DNA from: G039029935 sp039029935
Lineage (GTDB): Bacteria; Chloroflexota; Anaerolineae; Caldilineales; Caldilineaceae
Reading direction: 5' to 3'
Assembly: GCA_039029935.1 (NCBI GenBank)
Contig: JBCCFC010000070.1
Location: forward strand, 1 to 20,241
DNA: 20,241 nt
The notes under the pieces are model-generated. The model worked only from the letters and a program-made list of their open reading frames with translations, was not told where the DNA came from and did no database searches. Positions 6,315-14,942 of the stretch are shown here, piece after piece. How positions within the stretch are numbered: the stretch's first letter is position 1; every line of letters starts with the position of its first letter. Both the position numbers and the translations under genes were made by a program.

Positions 6315-9300
6315 CTATAGATAACCGACTAACTCTTGCCCAATTACCTCTAACAACGCATCCTGCGCATCATTGATAAAAAAGTGATCGCCTGCAAACA
6401 TCCGTTTTGTAAATGAGCGAGTAGTGTGCAACTGCCATGCCGCCAGTTGCTCTTGCGTCACACTTTTGTCGTTCACGCCCCCCAACACCGAAATTGGATA
6501 ATCCAGTGGTGCGCCGGATGTATAGGTATGGACTTCCAACAACTTGACATCAGCCCGCAGAATCGGCAAAAACAGCGTTTGCAACTCTGGACTGTTGCGG
6601 ATTGCGTCAGGGATTGCGCCATACCGATGGTGTAGTTCATTGATAAAGTCTTGGTCGGCCAGTGTATGTAAGGTGCCATCGCCATGTGGATGATGATCTA
6701 TCATGTTTTCACCATTGGCAGTGGGCGTTGGATGGGCAGGACGTGCCGACACAAATAGGTGTAGCGGCTCAGGTGCGTTCCGTTGACGCAATCCCCGTGC
6801 AACCTCATAGGCAAGCACCGCACCCATGCTGTGTCCAAAAAGGGCATAGGGTCTGTCCAACTGTGATTGAAGCTCTGGCAGCAGGGTCTCGACCATCAAC
6901 GATAGGTCTGTGATGGGTGCTTCCTGTACACGATCTTCACGCCCTGGCAGTTGAATGGCGCAGACTTCAATGTCATCTGACAATGCATGACCCCAGTTGC
7001 GGAAAATAGACGCGCCACCGCCCGCGTAAGGAAAACAGAAGAGACGTAACCGTGCCTGCTGATTGGATGAGATGTACCGGAGCCATGATGATGCGCCATC
7101 ATGCTCTTGTGGAGCGGATGCTGTCTCCATCTCGATGTCCTTGGTCGCACTATCGCTGCCGCTATGAAGCGATTGCCAAGCACCCTCAATCAATATGACC
7201 AAATCATGAATAGTCGGTGTTGTTAAAAACGTCTCTAGCCCAATGTCCACAGACAAATCTTGACGTATCCAGCTACGTAGCTCAACCGCCAAGAGTGAAT
7301 CCATGCCCAACTGCTGAAGTGACTGCTGCGCATCCAGACGTTCGACTGAAACGCGCAACGTCTGTGCCAATCTTTCTAACAGATAGGTTTCTAAGTACGC
7401 AGTACGCAGTTCCGCTGTGGCGCTTTGGAGTTGTTGTGCAATCTTCGGTGTCTGCGCAACCGTTGATGACGGTGTCTGAATCGCAGACGCAATCTCAGCC
7501 AATACAGGCAACCCCGACGCGCTGGGGACACTCTGCATAAACTTGGGCCACTCCAGTGGCAACACGCCAGCCTGGGCTATCCCCTGCTGCCAGAGCCGTT
7601 CAATCGCTTTCCAGCCCAATGCCCCCGTCATGATTTGCCAGCCCTCATTGGCTACACGTCGCTGCACCTGTTGCTTGGCCGTCATGCCAGAGACGCCATC
7701 TCTATCTTCCCAAGGCCCCCAGTTGATGCTCAATGCTGGTTGCCCCAGCGAACGGCGATAGTGGGCCAGCGTATCCAAAAATGCATTGGCTGCTGCATAG
7801 TTTGCCTGTCCCGCAGTCCCCAGCAGCGAGGTGACAGAGGAGAAGAGGACAAAGAAATCTAGGTTGCATGATTGGGTGTGCGTGTGCAGATACCACGCAC
7901 CCTGTATCTTGGGCGCAGCAACCTTGGCAAAGCGTTGGGCTGTCTGTTCCATCAGCACACCGTCATCGAGCACACCTGCCGCATGAATGACCCCACGTAA
8001 CGGTTTCGGTGCGCCATTAATCACGCATTTGACAGCATCGGCATCAGAAATATCCGCCTTCACGACATGGACCGTTGCCCCCATCTCTTCAAGCTGTGTA
8101 ATCACCGTCTGCTGTGCAGATGATGTGACGCCGCTGCGCCCCATGAGTAGCAGATGTCGTGCGCCCTCGCTCACCAACTGTTCCGCCATTTGTAGCCCCA
8201 CTGAGCCAAGTCCACCCGTCACCAGATAGCAGCCATCAGGGTCGATGCGTAACCCATCATGGTCCTGTTGACCCGCCGCTTGTGCATCGAATTCTGTCTG
8301 CGTCAACCGCGCAACATAGCGTTGTCCCGCACGAAACGCCACTTGGGTTTCACCATCCTGCATCCATAGTTCATCATACAGTGCTTGAATGCGCTCAATG
8401 CCCTGATCCTCTGCTGGCAGATCAATATTGGTACATGACAGTTCAGGGTGTTCGGCATGAATCACACGCGCCAGCCCCCATAACGACGCCTGCCATAGGT
8501 CCGGCAAAAGTGCATGGGCACCAATCGCTTGCACACCTCTTGTAACAAGATAGAGCGGCATGACTGTCCCCGTTCGCACCAAAGCCTGGACAAGATGCAG
8601 CATGCTGGTCGTACAGAGGTCTGTATCGGTATCATGCTGATCCATCCCCCAGAGATGGACGATTCCGCAGGGCTTCTCTGCCAGGCCATCTGTCAACAGA
8701 TGGTCAAAGGCAGCGGGTTCATTTGGGTTGAGTTGATGACGTATTGCATCCAGTTGTTGATTGTTTTCGCCCGCAAAGACAAGCGTGTATGGAACCTGCT
8801 GTTCATCAAATCGCGCCGTCAATTCTGTATGAACCGTGCCTTGGTCGGCCAAAATAAGCCATGAGCCACCGCCACTCGCCTGCTTGGAGGCGTCACCCGA
8901 TTCGAGTTGCCAGTCGAGGTGATAAAACCAGTCGTCATCCACTGTTATCGAGTGTTCATAAAACAATTCACGCTGCAAAATACTCATCGGCACAGGACGT
9001 AGATAGAGTTCATCAATGCGGGCAACCGTTTGACCTGCATCATCGAACAGTCGAAAATCGACAAAGCGTGTCTGCCCCTGCGTTCTGGCCGTTGCCTCGA
9101 CCCAAATCGCACTTGGCTGTGTCGAATGCAACTGCAACGCGGTTATGCCAACGGGCAGATAGAGTTGAGCATTATCTTCATTTTCTGTTGCTGTGTTTGG
9201 AAAAGCTGCCTCCAATACACGCAAACAGGCATCAAACAGGGCTGGGTGAAACAGGTAATCGGCTGTCCCCGTGATGCTGGCGGGCGGCTCCACACGGCCT

Positions 9301-12300
9301 AACAAACGGGTGACACCGTCCGCTGAGTCCTCTGTTGCTTGATACAACGCTGTGATGCCCAGAAACGCTGGGCCAAACATAAGCCCCCGTTCAGCAAGCC
9401 GTTCGCTACAGAGTTCGACAGGTAATTCGTGTGGATAGGCAGAGGTAAGTTGCTGGATGTTGACATCAGTTTCGCTGGGTTCACTACCAGATTCATTACG
9501 CCGCGCAAGACACCCTGTTGCATGGCAGATCCACTCCTCCTCTCTGAGACTAAAAATCTCAAACTCATAGGCTTGGTCAGCGGGTGTCAAAATCACCTGC
9601 ATAGTTTTGGGTGCGTCAGAAACGGGTAATACGCGCTGAATCAATAGGTCCGAGATGGCAAGGGCATCGCTCTTGAGTACTTCGCGCCCTGCCGCCAATG
9701 CCATCTCGACATAGACGACAGCAGGCACAGTCGGCTGCCCCAGCACTTGATGTTCGCGCAGATAGGGCGGGTTGTCTGCACTCAATGTTGTGGTAAAGAA
9801 GATGGATTTAAGCGGTGAGGCGATGCGACTGTGCAGCAACGGATGTTTCTGCGCGGGTGAATCCATTGTTGCGTTGGCTGGTTGCTTGGGGGTGACATCC
9901 TGCCAATACCGTTGACGCCGCCAAGGGTAGGTCGGCAGGGCCACTTTTTTGTAGAAATGCGGAGCTGATTCCCTGTGGACACCCCGCACTAGAGAGTGCT
10001 CACTCCGCGATTTCTCATATGAAACGTTGTCTTGCTGTTGAAAACCCGACCAGTCAATGGTTCCCCCCTGCACATAAAGCTGTGCCACGCTGGAGAGCAT
10101 CGTCGGCCATTCGGCGTTGGGGCGCAGACTGGGCAACCATAATAGAGCCTGTGTCGTCTCATCCTCTGGCAAACATCGCCGCCCCATCCCCAGCAGCGTG
10201 GGTTTGGGACCAATTTCGATAAAGGTGTTTACCTTCATCTCGTGCAACGTCGTCATGCCATCGGCAAAGCGAACAGCATCCCGCAGATGGCGCACCCAAT
10301 ACTCAGCGTTGGTTCCATCCGTAAGTTGCCCGGTGACATTTGAAATCAATGGGATTTGTGGTTTGGCATAGGATACGCCTTCGGCAACCTGTGCAAACTC
10401 TGCCAGAATCGGTGACATCAGCGGCGAGTGAAAGGCATGAGAAACGGCCAATGGCCTTGTCTTGATCTGCGCTCTGTCTAGCTCGGCAGCAATCTCATCA
10501 ATGGCTGTCCCGACACCAGAGATGACGATGCTTGTTGGGCCATTGATGGCGGCAATGGACATCGTATCGGGATAGGGGGCAATCATCTGCGCAACTGTCT
10601 TCTCATCGGCAAAGACATTGAGCATTGCGCCACCCGCTGGCAGACTCTGCATCAATGCACCACGTTTGGCAATCAGCTTGAGTCCATCTTCCAGTGTAAA
10701 GACATCGGCCAGACACGCGGCCACATATTCACCAACACTGTGTCCCATGAGGACGCTGGGGGTAATGCCCCACGACGAGAGCCATAGCTGTGCCAGCGCA
10801 TATTCAATTGCAAAGAGGGCGGGCTGGGTGTACATGGTCTGGTGGATAGCATCTTTATCATCTGCGTCATCTTCAGGCCATAAAACCTCAAGCAGTGGTT
10901 TATCCAAATGCCCGGTCAAAATGTCGGCACAGCGATCCAGCCAATAGCGAAATATCGGTTGTGTTGCGTAGAGTTCTTTCCCCATGCCAACAGATTGTGC
11001 CCCTTGCCCCGTGCAGAGAAAGGCAATCTTTGGGCGTTTCGGTCTGCCCTCGGTTGCAAAGGACCACGCGCCTGTCTGGCCTTGCGTGGCAAATTGGGTC
11101 AACTCGTCGCCAGCCTGCGCAGTGGATTCAGCGACAACGGCGAGTCGTTGGTTAAAGTGATTGCGTCCAGTGGCGGTGGTATAGCCAATGTCAGCAAGCG
11201 ATTGTTGCGGATTGTGTGCAAGGTGGGTGGCGTAGTTTTTGGCTAAATCCTGCAAGGTCTCTTGGTTCATGGCCGAGAGGGTGAGTAGATGATGGGCAGG
11301 CTCTGGATTCGTCGTCGCAGTTGTGTGCTGCCCCTCAACCGGCTCCTCAACGGGTGCTTGCTCCAGAATGGCATGTACATTGGTCCCGCTCATGCCAAAG
11401 GAACTGATGCCTGCCCGTCTGGTTTCTGCCGCCCAAGGCGTCAACGTGGCGGGGATAGCAAGCGGCCAGTCCTGCCAAGGGATACGCGGTGTTGGCTCAT
11501 GAACATGTGGCTGTGGCGGGATTTCGCCATGCTGGAGGCACAGGACCATTTTGAGGACGCTGGCAATGCCTGCCGCTGCATCCAGATGGCCGATATTGGC
11601 CTTAACCGACCCCAGCATCAAGGGTGTCTCACGTTGCAGACAGAGTGTGCGCGCAATCGACATGACCTCAATGGGGTCCCCAACAGTCGTGCCTGTGCCA
11701 TGCGCCTCGATATATTGAATATCATTTGGCACAAGATCAGCGTTTTCCAATGCCTGTTTTAGCAAGGCACGCTGAGAGAGTCCATTGGGCGTTGTCACCG
11801 TGCGACTGTGTCCATCGTGGTTGATCGCAGTGCCACGTACCAGCGCAAGGATGGGATCGCCATCGCGCTGCGCATCACTCAGCCGTTTTAACACAACCAT
11901 GCCACACCCTTCGCCACGCCCAAAGCCATCTGCGGCAGCATCAAAGGTTTTGCAGCGGCCATCAGGTGCCAGTGCATTGGATTGGCAAAGTGCAATTGTT
12001 GATTCTGGCGATACAATCAGGCTGACACCGCCCGCCAGCGCAAGATCGCACTCACCTATATGCAACGACTGACAGGCAAGATGGAGGGCGAGGAGTGATG
12101 ATGAACAGGCACTGTCCACAGGCATCACTGGCCCATGTAGGTCGAGTGTATGGGCAATGCGCCCAGCCGTCAACCCACGCAGTTGGCTCAACAGGGTGTA
12201 GCGCCCAATCTCTTCGGGTGTACTTGCATAGAGCCGTTGTCCCGAATAATCATCCCAGAAGATACCTGTAAAGACACCTGTCTGACTCCCGCGTAGCGAT

Positions 12301-12671
12301 TGCGGTGCGATGCCTGCATGTTCCAACGCCTCCCACGTCACTTCCAAGGTAAGCCGTTGCTGTGGGTCTAGGCTGGCGACCTCGCGCGGGGACATGCGGA
12401 AAAACTGTGGATCAAATTGGTCGATAGACGAAAGAAAGCTGCCCGTGCGCACATACATCGTGCCTGGCACACTATCGGATGAATCCTCATCATAGTAGGC
12501 ATCCACATCCCAGCGGTCAGCAGGAATTTCACCCAATGTATCCACTCCATCACGCAAAACCTCCCAAAATGCATCAGGCGAATTGGCATTGCCGGGGAAG
12601 CGGCAACCCATCCCAATAATGGCAATGGGATCGTTGGGTGTATTTGTTTCAATGTTTGTTGTTTTCTTCAT
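6315..12671 (-). CDS. Type I polyketide synthase, single module KS-AT-DH-KR-ACP-TE
   Basis: A 2118-residue megasynthase. KS (about 14-440): Cys189 (DSACSSSL), His324 (EAHGTGT) and His362 (KANIGH), all intact. AT (about 550-845): Ser645 in GHSVGEY; HAFH at 745-748 points to malonyl-CoA. The post-AT linker ends LPTYPWRRQRYW (912-923). DH (about 945-1225): His974 in HQVLGQPTVP and Asp1147 in HPALFDACL, so probably active. KR: structural half about 1230-1480, NADPH loop TGGLGSVG 1485-1492, LDD motif 1568-1570 (B-type stereochemistry), Ser1612, Tyr1625, Asn1629. No ER or methyltransferase domain. ACP: Ser1792 in LGMDSL. TE (about 1875-2118): FPYAGGGA, Ser1948 in GHSMG, Asp2068 and His2096; it looks like a stand-alone type II thioesterase fused on. 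It follows the ACP and ligase genes and has its own promoter. One module with DH and KR suggests one or a few rounds of extension giving unsaturated chains. Confidence 0.95.
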   Translation of the reverse strand: MKKTTNIETNTPNDPIAIIGMGCRFPGNANSPDAFWEVLRDGVDTLGEIPADRWDVDAYYDEDSSDSVPGTMYVRTGSFLSSIDQFDPQFFRMSPREVASLDPQQRLTLEVTWEALEHAGIAPQSLRGSQTGVFTGIFWDDYSGQRLYASTPEEIGRYTLLSQLRGLTAGRIAHTLDLHGPVMPVDSACSSSLLALHLACQSLHIGECDLALAGGVSLIVSPESTIALCQSNALAPDGRCKTFDAAADGFGRGEGCGMVVLKRLSDAQRDGDPILALVRGTAINHDGHSRTVTTPNGLSQRALLKQALENADLVPNDIQYIEAHGTGTTVGDPIEVMSIARTLCLQRETPLMLGSVKANIGHLDAAAGIASVLKMVLCLQHGEIPPQPHVHEPTPRIPWQDWPLAIPATLTPWAAETRRAGISSFGMSGTNVHAILEQAPVEEPVEGQHTTATTNPEPAHHLLTLSAMNQETLQDLAKNYATHLAHNPQQSLADIGYTTATGRNHFNQRLAVVAESTAQAGDELTQFATQGQTGAWSFATEGRPKRPKIAFLCTGQGAQSVGMGKELYATQPIFRYWLDRCADILTGHLDKPLLEVLWPEDDADDKDAIHQTMYTQPALFAIEYALAQLWLSSWGITPSVLMGHSVGEYVAACLADVFTLEDGLKLIAKRGALMQSLPAGGAMLNVFADEKTVAQMIAPYPDTMSIAAINGPTSIVISGVGTAIDEIAAELDRAQIKTRPLAVSHAFHSPLMSPILAEFAQVAEGVSYAKPQIPLISNVTGQLTDGTNAEYWVRHLRDAVRFADGMTTLHEMKVNTFIEIGPKPTLLGMGRRCLPEDETTQALLWLPSLRPNAEWPTMLSSVAQLYVQGGTIDWSGFQQQDNVSYEKSRSEHSLVRGVHRESAPHFYKKVALPTYPWRRQRYWQDVTPKQPANATMDSPAQKHPLLHSRIASPLKSIFFTTTLSADNPPYLREHQVLGQPTVPAVVYVEMALAAGREVLKSDALAISDLLIQRVLPVSDAPKTMQVILTPADQAYEFEIFSLREEEWICHATGCLARRNESGSEPSETDVNIQQLTSAYPHELPVELCSERLAERGLMFGPAFLGITALYQATEDSADGVTRLLGRVEPPASITGTADYLFHPALFDACLRVLEAAFPNTATENEDNAQLYLPVGITALQLHSTQPSAIWVEATARTQGQTRFVDFRLFDDAGQTVARIDELYLRPVPMSILQRELFYEHSITVDDDWFYHLDWQLESGDASKQASGGGSWLILADQGTVHTELTARFDEQQVPYTLVFAGENNQQLDAIRHQLNPNEPAAFDHLLTDGLAEKPCGIVHLWGMDQHDTDTDLCTTSMLHLVQALVRTGTVMPLYLVTRGVQAIGAHALLPDLWQASLWGLARVIHAEHPELSCTNIDLPAEDQGIERIQALYDELWMQDGETQVAFRAGQRYVARLTQTEFDAQAAGQQDHDGLRIDPDGCYLVTGGLGSVGLQMAEQLVSEGARHLLLMGRSGVTSSAQQTVITQLEEMGATVHVVKADISDADAVKCVINGAPKPLRGVIHAAGVLDDGVLMEQTAQRFAKVAAPKIQGAWYLHTHTQSCNLDFFVLFSSVTSLLGTAGQANYAAANAFLDTLAHYRRSLGQPALSINWGPWEDRDGVSGMTAKQQVQRRVANEGWQIMTGALGWKAIERLWQQGIAQAGVLPLEWPKFMQSVPSASGLPVLAEIASAIQTPSSTVAQTPKIAQQLQSATAELRTAYLETYLLERLAQTLRVSVERLDAQQSLQQLGMDSLLAVELRSWIRQDLSVDIGLETFLTTPTIHDLVILIEGAWQSLHSGSDSATKDIEMETASAPQEHDGASSWLRYISSNQQARLRLFCFPYAGGGASIFRNWGHALSDDIEVCAIQLPGREDRVQEAPITDLSLMVETLLPELQSQLDRPYALFGHSMGAVLAYEVARGLRQRNAPEPLHLFVSARPAHPTPTANGENMIDHHPHGDGTLHTLADQDFINELHHRYGAIPDAIRNSPELQTLFLPILRADVKLLEVHTYTSGAPLDYPISVLGGVNDKSVTQEQLAAWQLHTTRSFTKRMFAGDHFFINDAQDALLEVIGQELVGYL
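9984..10006. repeat. 23-bp dispersed repeat, copy inside the PKS post-AT linker
   Basis: It matches 6243-6265 at 22 of 23 bases. It sits within a 50-base unit bounded by gcggag (9959-9964) and ctccgc (10003-10008). On the coding strand the unit is read as residues 888-905 (SRSEHSLVRGVHRESAPH), just before the conserved end of the post-AT linker. The reading frame stays open, so the repeat is expressed as protein in a tolerant linker. Confidence 0.65.
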
Positions 12672-12688
12672 AGAGTTAAATTTGTGTT

Positions 12689-12716
12689 GTTATAAATGAC
12701 GGCATAGTTCAGTCAA
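12689..12716 (-). promoter_or_regulatory. Sigma70-like promoter of the PKS gene
   Basis: Read on the - strand: TTGACT (12711-12716), a 16-bp spacer, TATAAC (12689-12694). The predicted start of transcription is near 12682, only about 11 nt before the PKS start codon at 12671. No Shine-Dalgarno sequence is visible there, so the PKS mRNA from this promoter would be nearly leaderless. Confidence 0.5.
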
Positions 12717-12732
12717 GGGTTACATTTGTCTC

Positions 12733-12800
12733 GTTCAGTTAGCACGCCCCGTGCGGGTTAATCTCACAGGCTTGACCCGCACGGGGCGTGCTAACTCAAC
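12733..12800. repeat. Large inverted repeat between ligase and PKS genes
   Basis: Arms of 26 bases (12733-12758 and 12775-12800) match with one mismatch; 22 bases (12737-12758 / 12775-12796) are perfect. The loop is 16 bases. The stem is GC-rich in its centre (gcacgccccgtgcggg). It lies downstream of the ligase stop and upstream of the PKS promoter on the - strand. No T run follows, so it may be a REP-like palindrome that blocks RNA decay or read-through. Confidence 0.75.
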
Positions 12801-12845
12801 GGTGATTTGGTACCTTGAGTTAATACCATCTGAACCACGCCTAAA

Positions 12846-14408
12846 TTACGAATCTTGTTTCAATTTAAACCGCTGCACTTTCCCTGTGGCCGTGCGTGGT
12901 AAGGTGTCGATAAATTCAATCCAGCGGGGGCGTTTGTATGAGGTCAACCCCTTGGTACACAAACGCAACAAGTCGGGCAAGACTGTTTTTTCTGGATGCT
13001 CGTGTTCGGTCGAGTCGTTGAGACAGACAAAGGCTTTGGGACGCATGAGTGCGCCATTATCGAGCTGACCAATCACTGCACATTCGCGCACGTCAGGATG
13101 GCTGCTGATGACCTCCTCGATTTCAGTCGGTGATACCCAGTTGCCACCGACCTTGAACAATTCGTCGGCACGTCCCATATGCCAATAAAAGCCATCGGCA
13201 TCGACGCGATATTTATCCCCGGTCCAGTACCATTCCCCCAAAAAGGTCTGTCGGCTCTTTTCATACTGATGCAGATAGAAGAGCGCCACTGTCTCTCCCT
13301 TGACAAGCAAAGTGCCAATTTCCCCCTGGGGTACAGGTTGCCCGTCATCATCCACCAGTTTCGCCTCATAGGCCACACAAGGGGTCCCACTACTCCCCGC
13401 ACGCACCTTGCCCGGATGGTTGGCAAGGAAGGCACCAAGCGTCTCGGTGCAGCCAATGTGTTCATAAATTTCCAGACCTGTTTGTTCGCGCCACCGTTCC
13501 CAAGTCGACGCAGGCAGTGGTTCGCCGGCTGATACACACATGCGTATTGACGATAAGTCATACGATTCCGTCAGATTAGTCACCGCCAACATGCTGCTGT
13601 ATCCTGTGGGGACATTATAAAGGAGCGTTGGTTGAAAGCTCGTGATCGTCTCCAACACCCCATGCACCATTCGAGGCGAACCGGAATAGACAACCATGCC
13701 GGCCCCGACATACCACGAGCCAATCAGGTTGCTACAAATGCCATACACAAAAAAGAACTTAGATACGGAAAACGCGCGATCAGACTCCTGTAGCTTAAGG
13801 ACATCCACACCATAGTTCTGTGCGAGGAGCGGGTAGTCCTTGTGTGCGTGGAAAATCCCCTTGGGTTGTCCGGTCGTGCCGCTGGAATAGTTGAGCGTAC
13901 AGAAGTCGTCACGGTGGGTTTGCACGGCGTCAAGCGTGGTCGATTCCTGGGCAATCCACGTATCAAAGGCGATGTCCGTTGACCGTTGTGGCTCACCAAT
14001 CACAATCACATGGGCAAGTGTCTCATGTGCATCGCGGATAGCTTCGACCTTAGAGAGCAGACTTTCGTGTACAATTAGGGTACGCGCCCGGCTATCGCGC
14101 AGGATGTACTCATACTGTGCTTCTTCCAGCAGCGCATTCATCCCCAGCGAAATTGCCCCAATTTTGACGATGCCAAAAAAAGATGTGACCCACTCGCTGC
14201 TATCAGGCGCAAGAATCCCCACAATATCCCCACTGCGTACACCCAAACGCAGTAACGCATTGCCCACCTGGTTGGCTTGGTCCGCCACTTCCTGAAAAGT
14301 CATGGTCCGTTCTGCGCTGAAGAGTGCCTCTTTCTGACCGCGTTCGACGAGATTATGTTCGAGGATGTCAATGACATTGTAATATGTTGGTAAATCTATG
14401 GCTTTCAT
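12846..14408 (-). CDS. Benzoate-CoA-ligase-like AMP-forming acyl/aryl ligase
   Basis: A 520-residue ANL-superfamily enzyme that activates a carboxylic acid as its adenylate and passes it to CoA or a carrier protein. Motifs: P-loop SSGTTGQPKG at 175-184, the aromatic-substrate region SVSKFFFVYGICSN, the CVSAGEPLPAS and IGCTETL motifs, YWTGDKY, GNWVSPTEIEE, and the C-terminal catalytic Lys510 in TATGKVQRF. The whole pattern, including SAGEPLP and the final PRWIEFIDTLPRTATGK, is closest to benzoate/4-hydroxybenzoate-CoA ligases as I know them, so an aromatic acid is a fair guess. The gene follows the small ACP gene with 27 bases between, implying one transcript and possible loading of that ACP. 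Its start has no clear ribosome binding site, which may mean translational dependence on the ACP gene. Confidence 0.88.
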   Translation of the reverse strand: MKAIDLPTYYNVIDILEHNLVERGQKEALFSAERTMTFQEVADQANQVGNALLRLGVRSGDIVGILAPDSSEWVTSFFGIVKIGAISLGMNALLEEAQYEYILRDSRARTLIVHESLLSKVEAIRDAHETLAHVIVIGEPQRSTDIAFDTWIAQESTTLDAVQTHRDDFCTLNYSSGTTGQPKGIFHAHKDYPLLAQNYGVDVLKLQESDRAFSVSKFFFVYGICSNLIGSWYVGAGMVVYSGSPRMVHGVLETITSFQPTLLYNVPTGYSSMLAVTNLTESYDLSSIRMCVSAGEPLPASTWERWREQTGLEIYEHIGCTETLGAFLANHPGKVRAGSSGTPCVAYEAKLVDDDGQPVPQGEIGTLLVKGETVALFYLHQYEKSRQTFLGEWYWTGDKYRVDADGFYWHMGRADELFKVGGNWVSPTEIEEVISSHPDVRECAVIGQLDNGALMRPKAFVCLNDSTEHEHPEKTVLPDLLRLCTKGLTSYKRPRWIEFIDTLPRTATGKVQRFKLKQDS

Positions 14409-14435
14409 ATGGTTATATATTCAATTAAATTTTTA

Positions 14436-14684
14436 TCATGCATTGTTTTGATAGACGTCCACGAGTTCGCCAAAGGTCGTTGGAAAGAAAACACCCTCAA
14501 CGATGTCAGTCGGCGTATAGCCAACCTGTTGACTAATGCTCGTGATCATGGCCGTAAACACAACCGAATCCAGCCAAAACTCATCGAGCAACGCATCGTC
14601 CTCGATATCATCAGGAAATGGCACAGGGGATTTTTCCGCAACCACCGCTGCCAGCTCATTTTTTACAATTTCACGAATATCCAT
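14436..14684 (-). CDS. Free-standing acyl carrier protein
   Basis: An 82-residue acidic helical protein with the phosphopantetheine attachment motif around Ser40 (FWLDSVVFTAMI). Its length and the position of the serine match stand-alone carrier proteins. It has a strong Shine-Dalgarno sequence (aaggaga) just before ATG 14684 and is first in the ACP-ligase-PKS set. The likely role is to carry the starter acid activated by the ligase and present it to the PKS ketosynthase. It is not a typical fatty-acid AcpP (the DSL motif is DSV here). The PKS already has its own ACP domain, so a separate loading role is sensible but inferred. Confidence 0.85.
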   Translation of the reverse strand: MDIREIVKNELAAVVAEKSPVPFPDDIEDDALLDEFWLDSVVFTAMITSISQQVGYTPTDIVEGVFFPTTFGELVDVYQNNA

Positions 14685-14713
14685 CTATGTTTCTCCTTGT
14701 GATTTGAAGTTGT

Positions 14714-14821
14714 TCAGCGGGTCAGCTTGTCAGCTAGTCAGTCAATCAGCTAGTCAGCCAGTCAGCTTGTCAGGCTGAAATGCTGAAGTGCTGACCCGCT
14801 GAAGTGCTGACCCGCTGACAG
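14714..14821. repeat. 8-bp-periodic TCAGC/GCTGA inverted repeat element, copy 2
   Basis: Eight units beginning tcag start every 8 bases from 14714 to 14770. Then six units gctga-N3 start every 8 bases from 14774 to 14814. The first half is (TCAGC-N3) and the second is its inverted form (GCTGA-N3). Within it, ttcagcgggtcagc (14713-14726) pairs perfectly with 14790-14803, and with 13 of 14 bases at 14806-14819. It occupies the divergent region 14685-14942 between the ACP gene and the + strand repeat-protein gene; I see no other convincing element in the rest of that gap. Confidence 0.8.
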
Positions 14822-14942
14822 CTTCCTACAAGAGATTCAATTTACTCAGTAGGCGTCACCATCATCAAATGGTTCTCGACATTTTTCCCCTACACCACCC
14901 ACGCCATTTATCCGCGCTATTATACACTCTCGAAAAACGAGG

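Noticed and set aside
8159..9302. Several 100-140-residue + strand frames antisense to the PKS
   Set aside because: They overlap catalytic PKS domains on the other strand and show no protein-like signatures.
14714..14821. CRISPR-like array
   Set aside because: The period is only 8 bases and there are no spacers or cas genes; it is an inverted short-unit array instead.
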